Source: Alphaproteobacteria bacterium (GTDB lineage: Bacteria; Pseudomonadota; Alphaproteobacteria; Caulobacterales; Parvularculaceae). From it: DNA of 49,090 bases. A model generated the notes under the pieces. That model was not told where the DNA came from. It saw only the letters and a program-made list of their open reading frames with translations, and did not search any database. The stretch covers positions 1 to 49,090 of the forward strand of contig JAUHYK010000025.1 in NCBI GenBank assembly GCA_030426465.1. The letters are read 5' to 3'. Below, piece by piece: positions 1 through 7,944 of the stretch; positions within the stretch are counted from its first letter, which is position 1; each line of letters starts with the position of its first letter. The translations under genes and the position numbers were made by a program.

Positions 1-313
1 ATCCGTTAACCGCTGCGATCACCGGCTTGCGGGTGCGACTGACCTCTTCCCAATTGCCGGTGATGAAATCTTCCTTGAAGACTTCAACATAGTCTTTGGA
101 CGCCATTTCCTTGATGTCAGCGCCGGCGGCGAAGGCTTTTTCCGAACCGGTCAGCACCATGCAGCCAATAGCGTCATCGGCCTCGAATGCTTTCACCGCC
201 TCTGTAAGCTCATCCATCAGCTTGTGGTTAAACGCATTAAGCGCATCCGGCCGATTGAGGGTGATGACGCCGACAGCGCCGTCAGTTTCAGTCAATATAC
301 ATTCATAAGGCAT
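1..313 (-). CDS. Enoyl-CoA hydratase/isomerase family protein (3' end cut by window)
   Basis: This is the N-terminal 104 residues of a crotonase-fold enzyme, which hydrates 2-enoyl-CoA in fatty-acid or amino-acid breakdown. The start reads MPYECILTETDG, followed by the family motif ITLNRPDALNAF near residues 16-27 and by GADIKEM, which lies in the CoA/oxyanion region. The frame is still open at the window edge after KPVIAAVNG, so the rest of the gene lies outside. It follows folE by 23 bases on the same strand and is probably the last visible gene of the ABM-prpC-folE-echA unit. An acyl-CoA enzyme fits a propionyl-CoA-handling context, but the exact substrate cannot be told from this fragment. 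Confidence 0.88.
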   Translation of the reverse strand, partial: MPYECILTETDGAVGVITLNRPDALNAFNHKLMDELTEAVKAFEADDAIGCMVLTGSEKAFAAGADIKEMASKDYVEVFKEDFITGNWEEVSRTRKPVIAAVNG

Positions 314-336
314 GATTTTATCCTGAATTGATTTTT

Positions 337-933
337 CTAAGCGCCAAGGCCGATCAGTTTGACCAGCTCTTCGCGCGCTTTCTGATCGTCGCGGAAAACG
401 CCCATCATCCGGCTCGTCGTCATGGAAACGCCCGGCGTATTCACGCCGCGCGCCGTCATGCAGGCGTGGCTCGCCTCAATCACAACGGCGACGCCCTGGG
501 GCTCCAGAACCTTCTGGATGCAATCCGCGATTTCCGCGGTCAGTCGCTCCTGCACTTGCAACCGGCGTGCATAAGCTTTCACAACGCGGGCAAGTTTCGA
601 AATGCCCACCACCTTGTCCGTCGGCAGATAGGCGACATGCGCCTTGCCATGAATGGGCGCCATATGATGTTCGCAGTGAGAGTGAAACGGAATGTCCTTC
701 AGAAGAACAATTTCGTCATAGCCGCCGACCTGTTCGAAGGTGCGCTTGAGATAGGTTTCAGGGCACTCATCGTAGCCTTGAAAATACTCAAGGTAAGCAT
801 CGACAACCCGGCGCGGCGTGTCTTTCAGCCCCTCTCGCTGCGGATCGTCTCCGATCCAGCGAATGAGTTCACGCACAGCCTCCAGCGCACGCTCACGCTC
901 TTCTGCGGTTCTCTCTCGCGGTTCCACCGCCAT
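337..933 (-). CDS. folE: GTP cyclohydrolase I
   Basis: It converts GTP to 7,8-dihydroneopterin triphosphate, the first step to folate and other pterins, in the cytoplasm. The 198-residue product matches the usual FolE length. The zinc ligands are visible in HCEHHM and in HACMTARG, and GISKLARVV and TSRMMGVF are typical FolE segments. The ATG has a strong AGGAGG ribosome-binding site that overlaps the stop of prpC, 8 bases upstream, so translation is probably coupled to prpC. Its place between a methylcitrate synthase and an enoyl-CoA hydratase is unusual, because folE is not part of propionate metabolism. This may be no more than operon drift. Confidence 0.96.
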   Translation of the reverse strand: MAVEPRERTAEERERALEAVRELIRWIGDDPQREGLKDTPRRVVDAYLEYFQGYDECPETYLKRTFEQVGGYDEIVLLKDIPFHSHCEHHMAPIHGKAHVAYLPTDKVVGISKLARVVKAYARRLQVQERLTAEIADCIQKVLEPQGVAVVIEASHACMTARGVNTPGVSMTTSRMMGVFRDDQKAREELVKLIGLGA

Positions 934-941
934 TTTTCCTC

Positions 942-2078
942 CTATCGCTCGCCAAGAGCGACGACATCGCGCTGAGCGGCCCCATTATAATTCGACAACG
1001 GCCGGATCAGCTTATTGTTGGCGAGCTGCTCCATAACATGAGCGGTCCATCCGGTGATACGGCTCACGACGAAAATCGGCGTGAACATAGGGATCTCAAA
1101 GCCCATCAGATAATAGGCAGGACCGGCGGGGAAATCGAGGTTCGGATAGATCCCCTTTTCGGCCACCATGGTCTCATCGAGAATTCGGCTCATCTCCCAA
1201 TAGTTTTTAGCCTCATCAGTTCCAATCACATCGACCATTTTTTTATAGGCCTCAGTCATGGTGGGCACCCGGCTATCGCCCGAGCGATAGACCCTGTGGC
1301 CGAAGCCCATAATCTTTTTCTTGGTCGCCAGCGCGTCCAGCATCCAGTCCCGGGCGACATCAGGCGAGCCGACCTCTTTCAACATATGCATCACGGCCTC
1401 GTTGGCGCCGCCATGGAGCGGCCCTTTCAGCGACCCGATAGCGCCCGTGACCGCCGAATAAATGTCTGACGTCGAGGAAGCGATGGTCCGGGCGGTAAAG
1501 GTCGAGGCGTTGAAAGAATGTTCGGCGTAAAGCGTCATCGAAATGTCGAAGCATTTGATGATCTCCGGCGCCGGAACTTCACCGAAGCACATGTGAAAGA
1601 AGTTTTCAGAAAAGGCGAGGTCCTTTGTCGTCGGAATTGGCGCCTTGCCGTTGCGCAGGCGAAAGTCCGCGGCGACAATTTCAGGAATGCGCGCATACAT
1701 GCGAATGGATTTTTCCATCAACCCTTCCGGTGAGGAATCATCCGTCGTGTCATCTTCCTGACCGAGAAACGACACCGCTGTTCTGAGCGTGTCCATGGGG
1801 TGCGCTTTTTTGTTAAACTTCTCCATGACAGAGAGCAGATCTTTGGAAACCCCGCGCTCCGCCTTTTCCGCCTTATTGAAAGCCTCAAGCTGGCTCTCAT
1901 TCGGCAATTCGCCATTCCAGATCAGATAGGCAACCTCCTCGAACCGGCATTGAGTTGCGAGATCTTGAACCTTATATCCGCGATAGGTGAGCGAATTGAT
2001 TTCCGGCATCACTTTCGAGATCGCTGTGTCGTCCGCCAGCACACCCGCAAGGCCGTATTTCACTTCTGCGTTTGTCAT
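942..2078 (-). CDS. prpC: 2-methylcitrate synthase (citrate synthase family)
   Basis: It condenses propionyl-CoA with oxaloacetate to give 2-methylcitrate and CoA, the entry step of the methylcitrate cycle. At 378 residues it is the length of the short, PrpC-like citrate synthases rather than hexameric GltA (about 430). The N-terminus has [12 protein letters not shown]. The catalytic region is visible as [22 protein letters not shown] and [14 protein letters not shown], with the active-site histidines in the last two. prpB and prpD on the same strand support PrpC over a TCA-cycle citrate synthase. It follows an ABM-domain gene by 13 bases and precedes folE by 8. From memory, its N-terminus resembles actinobacterial PrpC; a tree would be needed to test that. 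Confidence 0.93.
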   Translation of the reverse strand: MTNAEVKYGLAGVLADDTAISKVMPEINSLTYRGYKVQDLATQCRFEEVAYLIWNGELPNESQLEAFNKAEKAERGVSKDLLSVMEKFNKKAHPMDTLRTAVSFLGQEDDTTDDSSPEGLMEKSIRMYARIPEIVAADFRLRNGKAPIPTTKDLAFSENFFHMCFGEVPAPEIIKCFDISMTLYAEHSFNASTFTARTIASSTSDIYSAVTGAIGSLKGPLHGGANEAVMHMLKEVGSPDVARDWMLDALATKKKIMGFGHRVYRSGDSRVPTMTEAYKKMVDVIGTDEAKNYWEMSRILDETMVAEKGIYPNLDFPAGPAYYLMGFEIPMFTPIFVVSRITGWTAHVMEQLANNKLIRPLSNYNGAAQRDVVALGER

Positions 2079-2091
2079 TTTCTTTTTTCTC

Positions 2092-2427
2092 CTACCTTGC
2101 TTTTTTCATACTGTATGCGCGTTCAACCTTGGCGACGTGTACATCATAATTTTCGTACCAGTCATTACGGCCGCGTTGTTGCGCCTTCCGGTGTTCAACT
2201 TGTTTCTTCCAGTTAGCGATCGCCTCTTCGGACTCCCAATAGGAAATGGTAATCCCGAACCCGCCCTCACCACGCGCCGATTCAATGCCGAGATAGCCAG
2301 GCATTGTCTTCGCCAGCGCCTCCATATGCTCGGCGGTCTTCGCATAGTCGTCACCGTCGACCGGCCTTAGCTGGCTCGAAAAAATCACGGCGTAATAGGG
2401 AGGCGTCGAAGCGCGCAAATTGGTCAT
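2092..2427 (-). CDS. Antibiotic biosynthesis monooxygenase (ABM) domain protein
   Basis: A 111-residue protein with one ABM/dimeric alpha-beta-barrel domain. The pattern is PPYYAVIFSSQLRP, then MPGYLGIESARG, then ISYWESEEAIANWK near residues 61-74, as in YqjZ-like proteins. Family members include small cofactor-free monooxygenases and heme-binding proteins, but most, like this one, have no known substrate. It begins the unit ABM-prpC-folE-echA, 13 bases ahead of prpC. A terminator-like hairpin upstream separates it from the lipoprotein gene, so a promoter should lie within 2428-2461 or transcription must read through. The domain call is firm; the function is open. Confidence 0.82.
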   Translation of the reverse strand: MTNLRASTPPYYAVIFSSQLRPVDGDDYAKTAEHMEALAKTMPGYLGIESARGEGGFGITISYWESEEAIANWKKQVEHRKAQQRGRNDWYENYDVHVAKVERAYSMKKAR

Positions 2428-2461
2428 GATTGCGCGATCTTATGCATCAAATTCAATCATA

Positions 2462-2490
2462 AAAAAAGCCCGGATTCACCGGGCTTTTTT
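2462..2490 (-). terminator. Rho-independent terminator (bidirectional shape)
   Basis: A perfect inverted repeat has 12-base arms (2462-2473 and 2479-2490) around a 5-base loop. It has a GC core GCCCGG/CCGGGC and flanking A6/T6, so the RNA ends in a U-run on either strand. On the minus strand it lies 56 bases beyond the stop of the small lipoprotein gene and should end that transcript before the ABM-prpC-folE unit. Confidence 0.85.
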
Positions 2491-2546
2491 AGGGATATTC
2501 TGTCCCTTCCCGGCCCAACTTCAGCACGCCGGAAAGCTAAATTGCG

Positions 2547-2888
2547 CTACTGCATTTTTGTGCCGATACCGCCCTTGCTATTTTGCAGATCGTTAATCGA
2601 TCTATTGGCGGTCGTCATGGTCTGACGCCACTCTTCCGCCGTGCGGCAATCCCTTGACTTGCCTAAACGCGTGCTCGTTTTCTTAACTGTTTTGCAAATG
2701 ATTTCGTTAGGATCATAGTCGGCGTCTGAAACCGCCTTCTCCTGACCATCAGCTTCAACGATCGCTTCATCAACAGCCGCTCGCCGCTCTGCGAGCGTCA
2801 AATTTTGAGTGGAGCTGGTCGTTGCACATCCGGCCGAAAACAATGCAACAGCAACCGACGTTAGAAAAAACTGCGTAAACATCCTCAT
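2547..2888 (-). CDS. Small outer-membrane or periplasmic lipoprotein of unknown function
   Basis: A 113-residue predicted lipoprotein. It has a charged start, a hydrophobic stretch and the lipobox FSAGC, with Cys20 as lipidation site. The mature part has one pair of cysteines (in IICKTVK and SRDCRTAEEW) spaced 15 residues apart. This resembles a widespread alphaproteobacterial family of small proteins with a Cys-x-x-V motif and a T/S-R-L-G segment, none with a known role as far as I recall. It stands alone, with 187 bases upstream after prpB and a strong terminator downstream, so it is probably monocistronic although it lies inside the methylcitrate region. Confidence 0.8.
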   Translation of the reverse strand: MRMFTQFFLTSVAVALFSAGCATTSSTQNLTLAERRAAVDEAIVEADGQEKAVSDADYDPNEIICKTVKKTSTRLGKSRDCRTAEEWRQTMTTANRSINDLQNSKGGIGTKMQ

Positions 2889-3075
2889 TTTGCACCTCCA
2901 AATCCAGTCAACCCATATTCCAGAAAAATTCTTGACTGCATTTAACGAGACTATAAGCGCTCAACTCCGCCCGCAAGCCCGCGAGGCACCCTCTCCGCAC
3001 TGACGAAAGTGCAAATATTGCGAAAAATCGGCGTTTTTGCGCATAGACCGCAATTTAAGTGATTTATTCCAAGCC

Positions 3076-3987
3076 TTATTCCAACGGCGTATCTCCGACC
3101 TGGAAGTTGTAAATCGATTCATCGAACTTGTTGTAATCGTGGTAGCGCAAGAGATCGTAGAGATCGCGGCGATGCTGCATCTGATCGAGAATGCCGTTCT
3201 GATCGCCATCCTTCAGGATTGCATCGAGCCCCCGGTCACAAGCGCCCATGGCAAGCCGCAATGTCGTCACCGGATAGATCACAACATTGAAGCCCAAATC
3301 TTCCAGTTCTTTCTTGTTCAGAAGGCGGCTCTTGCCGAACTCGGTCATGTTCGCAAGGATCGGCACGTCGATGGCTTTACGCACTGCCTCGAATTCCTGT
3401 TCGGATTTCATCGCTTCCGGAAAGATCATGTCGGCGCCAGCGTCCACATAAGCCTTCATGCGATCGATAGATGCTTCAAGCCCTTCTATGGCGCGCGCAT
3501 CCGAGCGTGCGATCAACACAAAATTCGGATCGCGCTTGGCTTCCGCCGCCGCCTTGACGCGCTGAACCATGACCTCTGTGGAGACAATTTCTTTTCCGTC
3601 AAGATGGCCGCAACGCTTGGGCATGACCTGATCTTCAATATGACAGCCGGAAAGCCCCGCCTCTTCCATCATCATGATTGTGCGCGCCGCCGCCATGGGC
3701 TCGCCAAAACCGGTGTCGATATCGATAAAAGACGGAAGATCCGTCACGCGCGAAATTTGCCGCCCGCGTTCGACGAACTCTGTCATGGTGGCGATGCCAA
3801 TGTCGGGCAGGCAAAGGTCAGCAGCCATAACCGCGCCGGATATATAGACGCCGTCAAAGCCTTTCTGTTCGATCATCTGTGCACAGAGCGGATTGAACGC
3901 CCCCGGAAACTGCAACAGCTTTCCTGACGCCAGCCCTTTGCGAAAGTCAGCGCGTTTTTCAGCGGCGGATTTTTTCGTGAATAGCAT
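3076..3987 (-). CDS. prpB: 2-methylisocitrate lyase
   Basis: It cleaves 2-methylisocitrate to pyruvate and succinate, the last step of the methylcitrate cycle. The 303-residue length fits PrpB. The catalytic cysteine lies in PKRCGHLDG (K124-R125-C126-G127-H128), the signature of the isocitrate lyase/PEP mutase superfamily. FPGAFNPL, the acidic FIDIDTGFGEP and GCHIEDQ carry the metal and substrate contacts. It follows the DUF3291 gene by 33 bases and is probably the last gene of the prpD unit. It is followed by 187 bases that hold the start region of the lipoprotein gene. No prpR or prpF is visible in the window. Confidence 0.95.
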   Translation of the reverse strand: MLFTKKSAAEKRADFRKGLASGKLLQFPGAFNPLCAQMIEQKGFDGVYISGAVMAADLCLPDIGIATMTEFVERGRQISRVTDLPSFIDIDTGFGEPMAAARTIMMMEEAGLSGCHIEDQVMPKRCGHLDGKEIVSTEVMVQRVKAAAEAKRDPNFVLIARSDARAIEGLEASIDRMKAYVDAGADMIFPEAMKSEQEFEAVRKAIDVPILANMTEFGKSRLLNKKELEDLGFNVVIYPVTTLRLAMGACDRGLDAILKDGDQNGILDQMQHRRDLYDLLRYHDYNKFDESIYNFQVGDTPLE

Positions 3988-4020
3988 TTAAACCTCTGTC
4001 TTTCTTTCGCTAGCGCCCGA

Positions 4021-4509
4021 TCAGGCCGCACTGGACCGGCAGGAATGCGTCTTGTGCATGCTCGCTTCTTTCAGCCAATTCCAGCCGAAAGCCTCGTCGC
4101 TATCACCCTCACGACGCAACATTTCCAGGCGCTTCAAGCCTTCTTCAAGCGTGGGCTTGTGACCGGCGGGCACCCACCACATCACAAAATGCATCTTTTC
4201 CATCAGCTCGAACCATTCCTCTCGGCGTTCGTAGAACTTCCTATGCACGGTGCCCCACACAAACCGTTCAAGACTTTCAACATCTTCCCAGACAGTCAGA
4301 TTGGAAACAAATTGAGGGTCGCCACCGATTTTGGCTTCGGTATTTCCTTTTCCAGGTTCGCCAGACCCCTCCATCATCCACACAAAACCCGGCATGCGTT
4401 TGCCAAGCCCGTTGATGCGGTCGAGATTGTCCATGAACTCCTTGACGCGCGGGTCTTCTGTCGGTGCAAGCAAGCGGCCAATATTCAGTTCGGCAAGATG
4501 CATGGTCAT
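4021..4509 (-). CDS. DUF3291 domain protein
   Basis: A 162-residue protein recognised as DUF3291 from its start HLAELNIGRLLAP, the conserved GFVWMMEG near residues 41-48, and SNLTVWEDVESLERFVWG near 69-86. The fold belongs to the dimeric alpha-beta-barrel group, like ABM proteins, and no reaction is established. The last 15 residues are low-complexity and carry one cysteine. Two starts lie 6 bases apart (MTMHLAE or MHLAE) and either is possible. It sits between a DUF4440 lipoprotein (18 bases) and prpB (33 bases), so it is expected to be co-expressed with the methylcitrate enzymes. Confidence 0.82.
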   Translation of the reverse strand: MTMHLAELNIGRLLAPTEDPRVKEFMDNLDRINGLGKRMPGFVWMMEGSGEPGKGNTEAKIGGDPQFVSNLTVWEDVESLERFVWGTVHRKFYERREEWFELMEKMHFVMWWVPAGHKPTLEEGLKRLEMLRREGDSDEAFGWNWLKEASMHKTHSCRSSAA

Positions 4510-4527
4510 GTCATGTTCCTTTGCGGC

Positions 4528-5022
4528 CTAGTTCTTTTCAGCTGAAGACCAGCCTTCAGGCGGCGCACTGGCGCTGGCGACTTCCCGATAAACTTTCCAG
4601 CCCTGGCCTTCATTCCTGAAAATCAGAAGATAGGAATCACGCAGCATGATTTCATCACCAGTTTCCGGATTCACATAAGTGACAACAGAAGTACCGCGCT
4701 CAAACGCCCATTCCGCACTGACAACTTTCGTCTCGGCAGGCGTAATATGAATCTTCGCCTGTTGTGGGAATGGAGCGCCCGCTGCGATATTCTGCATGGC
4801 TTTCCAGTCAGCGGCGCCGGGCTGGATGATGATCGCTTCAGGCGAAACAAGAGCGCCAAGGGCCGCCAGATCACCGTTTGCCACCGCCTGTTCAAACTGG
4901 CTGCGCAACAAATCTATCTCAGCGACAACCGCCTTCTCATCCAACGACGACGTCGGCTGCCTATCTGCGCATGACGCAGGGAAAATCAATAATGCCGCGA
5001 GCAGGATTATTCTTAAAGACAC
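4528..5022 (-). CDS. NTF2-like (DUF4440/SnoaL-type) lipoprotein
   Basis: A 164-residue exported protein with signal sequence and lipobox FPASC (Cys18), followed by an NTF2-like domain. The domain shows the helix pattern DLLRSQFEQAVANGDL and LGALVSPEAIIIQPG, then strands ending in YLLIFRNEGQGWKVYREV. Such domains form cone-shaped pockets used by isomerases, dehydratases or simple binders. The start is GTG and shares one base with the stop of the upstream NTF2-like gene (TAGTG), implying translational coupling. It is the second of two adjacent NTF2-like genes, one periplasmic or lipid-anchored and one cytoplasmic. Function unknown. Confidence 0.8.
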   Translation of the reverse strand: MSLRIILLAALLIFPASCADRQPTSSLDEKAVVAEIDLLRSQFEQAVANGDLAALGALVSPEAIIIQPGAADWKAMQNIAAGAPFPQQAKIHITPAETKVVSAEWAFERGTSVVTYVNPETGDEIMLRDSYLLIFRNEGQGWKVYREVASASAPPEGWSSAEKN

Positions 5023-5453
5023 TATTCCGTTTCTCCTTTGAGGATGTGCATTTTTCCGTCAAGCGCGGCGCCCATGGCCTGCCCCAACGCCATCAAACCG
5101 CTAGCCGGGCGGATCATCACTTCGAATTCAGCGATGAGACCGTTTTCATCGAACCTGATGAAATCGGCGCCCTTTAATTGTTTGCCGCCCACATGGGCGC
5201 TGAATTCGAGCGCAACGCTCATGCCGTCTTCGGTTGCGAATTGACGGTGATAGGTAAAATCCTCAAACACCTTGATGACGGTGTTGAGGACAAGCGTCAG
5301 CGCCTCGCGTCCATGATAAGGGCTATGCGCCACAGGCGAGCGAAAGATCACATCCTCGCACGCAATCTCACCGACTTTGGAAAGGTCGCGCGAAGCGGCC
5401 ATTTCATGCCAGCGGGCGAGTGTTTGCAAAGATGGGGCGTGTTTGAGTTTCAT
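5022..5453 (-). CDS. NTF2-like (SnoaL-type) cytoplasmic protein
   Basis: A 143-residue single-domain NTF2-like protein with no signal peptide. The reading is SLQTLARWHEMAASRD, then EDVIFRSPVAHSPYHGREA, then FEDFTYHRQF and GADFIRFDENGLIAEFEVMIRP, which matches SnoaL-like polyketide cyclase or isomerase folds closely. It starts 6 bases after the stop of prpD and its stop overlaps the next start by one base, so it is firmly inside the prpD-prpB operon. A role on a methylcitrate-derived or related acid is conceivable from context only. Confidence 0.82.
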   Translation of the reverse strand: MKLKHAPSLQTLARWHEMAASRDLSKVGEIACEDVIFRSPVAHSPYHGREALTLVLNTVIKVFEDFTYHRQFATEDGMSVALEFSAHVGGKQLKGADFIRFDENGLIAEFEVMIRPASGLMALGQAMGAALDGKMHILKGETE

Positions 5454-5459
5454 GGACGC

Positions 5460-7001
5460 CTAGAAGATACCCTTCGCGGGATTTTCGATCAGATAGCCTT
5501 TCTGCGCCACCGGGTTGAGCAGTTTCACTTGCACCGCTGACAGGTCCGGCAATTGCTGGACAAGATCGAGGAAGCGCTCGCTTTCTGACTTGTCGAGAAT
5601 TTCGTCCGTAAGCATCTTGAACTTCTTGATATATTCCGGCCGCTTGAACGGACGCGCGCCGAACGGGTGGGCGTTGGCGATCCCGAGTTCATCGACAAGT
5701 TCCGAACCGTCATCAAACGTCACAACAACTTTCGCGCCGAAGGCTTTTTCATTCGGATCTTGAGAGTGGTAGCGGCGCGTCCATTCCGGGTCTTCCGTCG
5801 TCGAAATCTTGTGCCAGAGCTTCACGGTGTCCGGGCGCTGGGCGCGTTCTGGCGCATAGGAACGAACATGGTGCCACTCGCCATCCTGCAGCGCCACGGC
5901 GAAGATATACATGATTGAGTGATCAAGCGTTTCACGCGACGCGTTCGGGTCCATTTTCTGCGGATCACCCGCGCCGGTGCCGATCACGTAATGTGTGTGA
6001 TGCGATGTATGCAGAACAATCGACTTCACCTTGTCGAAGCCGCCACGCTTTTCGATTTCTTTACCCATACGGAATGCAAGATCAATCAACGCCTGTGACT
6101 GATACTCCGCCGAATGTTCCTTGGTGTAGGTCTCAAGGATCGCACGTTTGGCTTCGCCGGCTCCCGGCAGCGGAACATGGTAAGTCGGCTCATAGGGGCT
6201 ATCGCCTTTATCGCGCGCGGTGCGGCCATTGAGGATGAAGGAAATCACGGAATCTTCGCCTTCATAGATCGGCGACGGCGCACCCTCACCGCGCATACAA
6301 CGATCCACCGCTTCGATGGCGAGCTTGCCTGCGTAGGCTGGCGCGAACGCTTTCCAGGAAGAGATTTCACCCTTGCGCGACTGGCGCGTGGTCACCGTTG
6401 TGTGCAGCCCCTGTTGGACCGACTGGTAAATGACTTCCGTATCGAGCCCCAGAAGCGTGCCGACCGCTGCGGAGGCCGATGGTCCGATATGGGCGATGTG
6501 GTCGATCTTGTGTTCGTGCAGGCAAATGGATTTTACGAGGTTCACCTGAATTTCATAGCCGGTGGCGATCCCGCGAAGGAGCGCCTTGCCGTCTTTGCCG
6601 CATTGCTGCGCCACGGCGAGCGTCGGCGGAATGTTGTCGCCCGGATGCGAATAGTCGGCGGCGAGAAACGTGTCGTGATAATCGAGTTCACGCACCGCCG
6701 TGCCGTTCGCCCATGCCGCCCATTCTGCACAGACCGTGTGTTCCGCCGGCAGGCCGAAAAGCGTGGCGCCGCCGGGGCGCATATGGGTGTTGGCCATGGC
6801 CCGCGCCGATTTGATCGGGCCGCGATTGAGCGAGGCGATGGCGACCGACGCATTGTCGATGATGCGGTTGATGATCATGTCCGTCGCTTCAGCGTCGACC
6901 TCGACCGGGTCGGCGGCGACGGCGGCGATCTTCCAGGCGAGCTGGTCTTCGCGCTTCAGATTGTCTTTGGACCGGTGGGCGCGGACGTCATGGATTTCCA
7001 T
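5460..7001 (-). CDS. prpD: 2-methylcitrate dehydratase (MmgE/PrpD family)
   Basis: It dehydrates 2-methylcitrate to 2-methyl-cis-aconitate in the methylcitrate cycle. The chosen start [11 protein letters not shown] gives 513 residues and has an AAGAGG ribosome-binding site 7 bases upstream; the frame is open further upstream but lacks family-like sequence. Family segments include [32 protein letters not shown] near residues 120-138, and [17 protein letters not shown] near 229-245. It is longer than enterobacterial PrpD (about 483) and, from memory, closer to the actinobacterial form. It leads a five-gene unit ending in prpB. Isomerisation to 2-methylisocitrate would need an aconitase encoded elsewhere. 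Confidence 0.94.
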   Translation of the reverse strand: MEIHDVRAHRSKDNLKREDQLAWKIAAVAADPVEVDAEATDMIINRIIDNASVAIASLNRGPIKSARAMANTHMRPGGATLFGLPAEHTVCAEWAAWANGTAVRELDYHDTFLAADYSHPGDNIPPTLAVAQQCGKDGKALLRGIATGYEIQVNLVKSICLHEHKIDHIAHIGPSASAAVGTLLGLDTEVIYQSVQQGLHTTVTTRQSRKGEISSWKAFAPAYAGKLAIEAVDRCMRGEGAPSPIYEGEDSVISFILNGRTARDKGDSPYEPTYHVPLPGAGEAKRAILETYTKEHSAEYQSQALIDLAFRMGKEIEKRGGFDKVKSIVLHTSHHTHYVIGTGAGDPQKMDPNASRETLDHSIMYIFAVALQDGEWHHVRSYAPERAQRPDTVKLWHKISTTEDPEWTRRYHSQDPNEKAFGAKVVVTFDDGSELVDELGIANAHPFGARPFKRPEYIKKFKMLTDEILDKSESERFLDLVQQLPDLSAVQVKLLNPVAQKGYLIENPAKGIF

Positions 7002-7143
7002 GAATAACCTCTTTGATGCTGGACTGGGGGCGCGGGGTTCCGGCGCCCGATAATGGCTGGCCGCTATCTGCGCCGCCTGCGACATGCTGTCAAAGGATCG
7101 AGGCTGTGGAAAAAGGCGGCATAACGCCTCTGGAAAACTTATC
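7002..7143 (-). promoter_or_regulatory. Leader and probable promoter region of the prpD operon
   Basis: This 142-base gap lies between the TSUP stop and the prpD start. It contains a hairpin with 6-base GC arms (7028-7033 and 7043-7048) about 27 bases upstream of the prpD start. A weak terminator for the preceding gene lies at its far end. A promoter for the methylcitrate genes must lie here unless they are read through from upstream. I could not identify convincing -35/-10 boxes or a regulator site. Confidence 0.4.
7109..7129 (-). terminator. Short terminator after the TSUP permease gene
   Basis: Read on the minus strand, 5-base arms AGGCG and CGCCT (7125-7129 and 7114-7118) enclose a 6-base loop and run directly into TTTTT. 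It lies 14 bases beyond the TSUP stop. The stem is short, so termination may be only partial. Confidence 0.5.
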
Positions 7144-7893
7144 CTAGAAAAACAGCAACTTAACCGCCATCGCCGCAAGGGCCAGATAGAAGATCTTTTT
7201 GATCAGCGCCTCGCCTTTCGCCACGGCGGCGTTCGCGCCAAGCCAGCCGCCGACCGCATAGCCCGCAGCCAGCGCAAGCCCCAGCGTCCACTCGATGTTC
7301 ACCTGGCTTGCAAAGACAGCGAGCGAGACAACCGAAAACACCAGCGCCACGAAAACCTTGTGCATATTCGCTCGCACAAGATCGAGCCCCATGACGCGGT
7401 TGAGAATGGGGAGCTGAATAAGACCGACGCCGATCTGGATGAAGCCGCCCCAGAACCCTGCGCCGACAAACAGAAGGTGGCCGAGCAACAAATTCTTGGC
7501 TTTGCCCCCCGCTTCTACCGGCTTTTGACCGGCGCCCGTCATCATGATGATCATGACGGCGACCATGATCAGGGCGAGCGTGCGCTCAAACCAGACGCCT
7601 TCCAGCTTAACGCCCACATTCGCGCCGAAAAAAGCGCCCGCGGCCGCGCAGGCCGCAAGAGAAGCGCTGAGTTTGAAATCGGAGAACCCCTTGCGGAAGA
7701 AGCCCGTCACCGCCGCAATGTTCTGCGCGATGATGCCGATACGGTTGGTGCCATTCGCGACCGGCCCCGGCATGCCGAGAAACACCATCACCGGCACAGC
7801 GAGGATAGAGCCGCCGCCGGCAAGCACATTGATCCAGCCCGAGGCGACCCCGGCGGCGAAGAGCAATGCAGTTTTCCAGACGTCAATTTCCAT
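7144..7893 (-). CDS. TSUP family anion permease (TauE/SafE-type)
   Basis: A 249-residue integral membrane protein with about eight hydrophobic helices in two similar halves, typical of the TSUP family that moves sulfite, sulfonates or other organic anions across the inner membrane. The first half opens with [16 protein letters not shown], the TSUP signature G-x-N-x-x-x-GGG. The second half has [12 protein letters not shown], the matching second signature. It is divided from the downstream prpD operon by a weak terminator and follows a metallophosphoesterase gene by 51 bases. Nearby sulfate-activation genes make a sulfur compound plausible, but they lie on the other strand and no direct link is seen. 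Confidence 0.88.
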   Translation of the reverse strand: MEIDVWKTALLFAAGVASGWINVLAGGGSILAVPVMVFLGMPGPVANGTNRIGIIAQNIAAVTGFFRKGFSDFKLSASLAACAAAGAFFGANVGVKLEGVWFERTLALIMVAVMIIMMTGAGQKPVEAGGKAKNLLLGHLLFVGAGFWGGFIQIGVGLIQLPILNRVMGLDLVRANMHKVFVALVFSVVSLAVFASQVNIEWTLGLALAAGYAVGGWLGANAAVAKGEALIKKIFYLALAAMAVKLLFF

Positions 7894-7944
7894 GAAACGG
7901 CCTTAGCGCTTTCATCGGGCGAGCGCTATAGACCTTTTCGGGCT

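Noticed and set aside
328-975. Long plus-strand open frame opposite folE
   Set aside because: It is the reverse strand of a clearly recognisable folE, reads arginine- and histidine-rich, and has no family sequence. GC-rich genes commonly open such frames.
3037-3927. 296-codon plus-strand frame opposite prpB
   Set aside because: It mirrors prpB, which has unambiguous catalytic motifs; its own translation is low-complexity and shows no known domain.
6114-7007. 297-codon plus-strand frame opposite prpD
   Set aside because: It is the antisense of a well-supported enzyme and its protein is arginine/histidine-rich with no domain.
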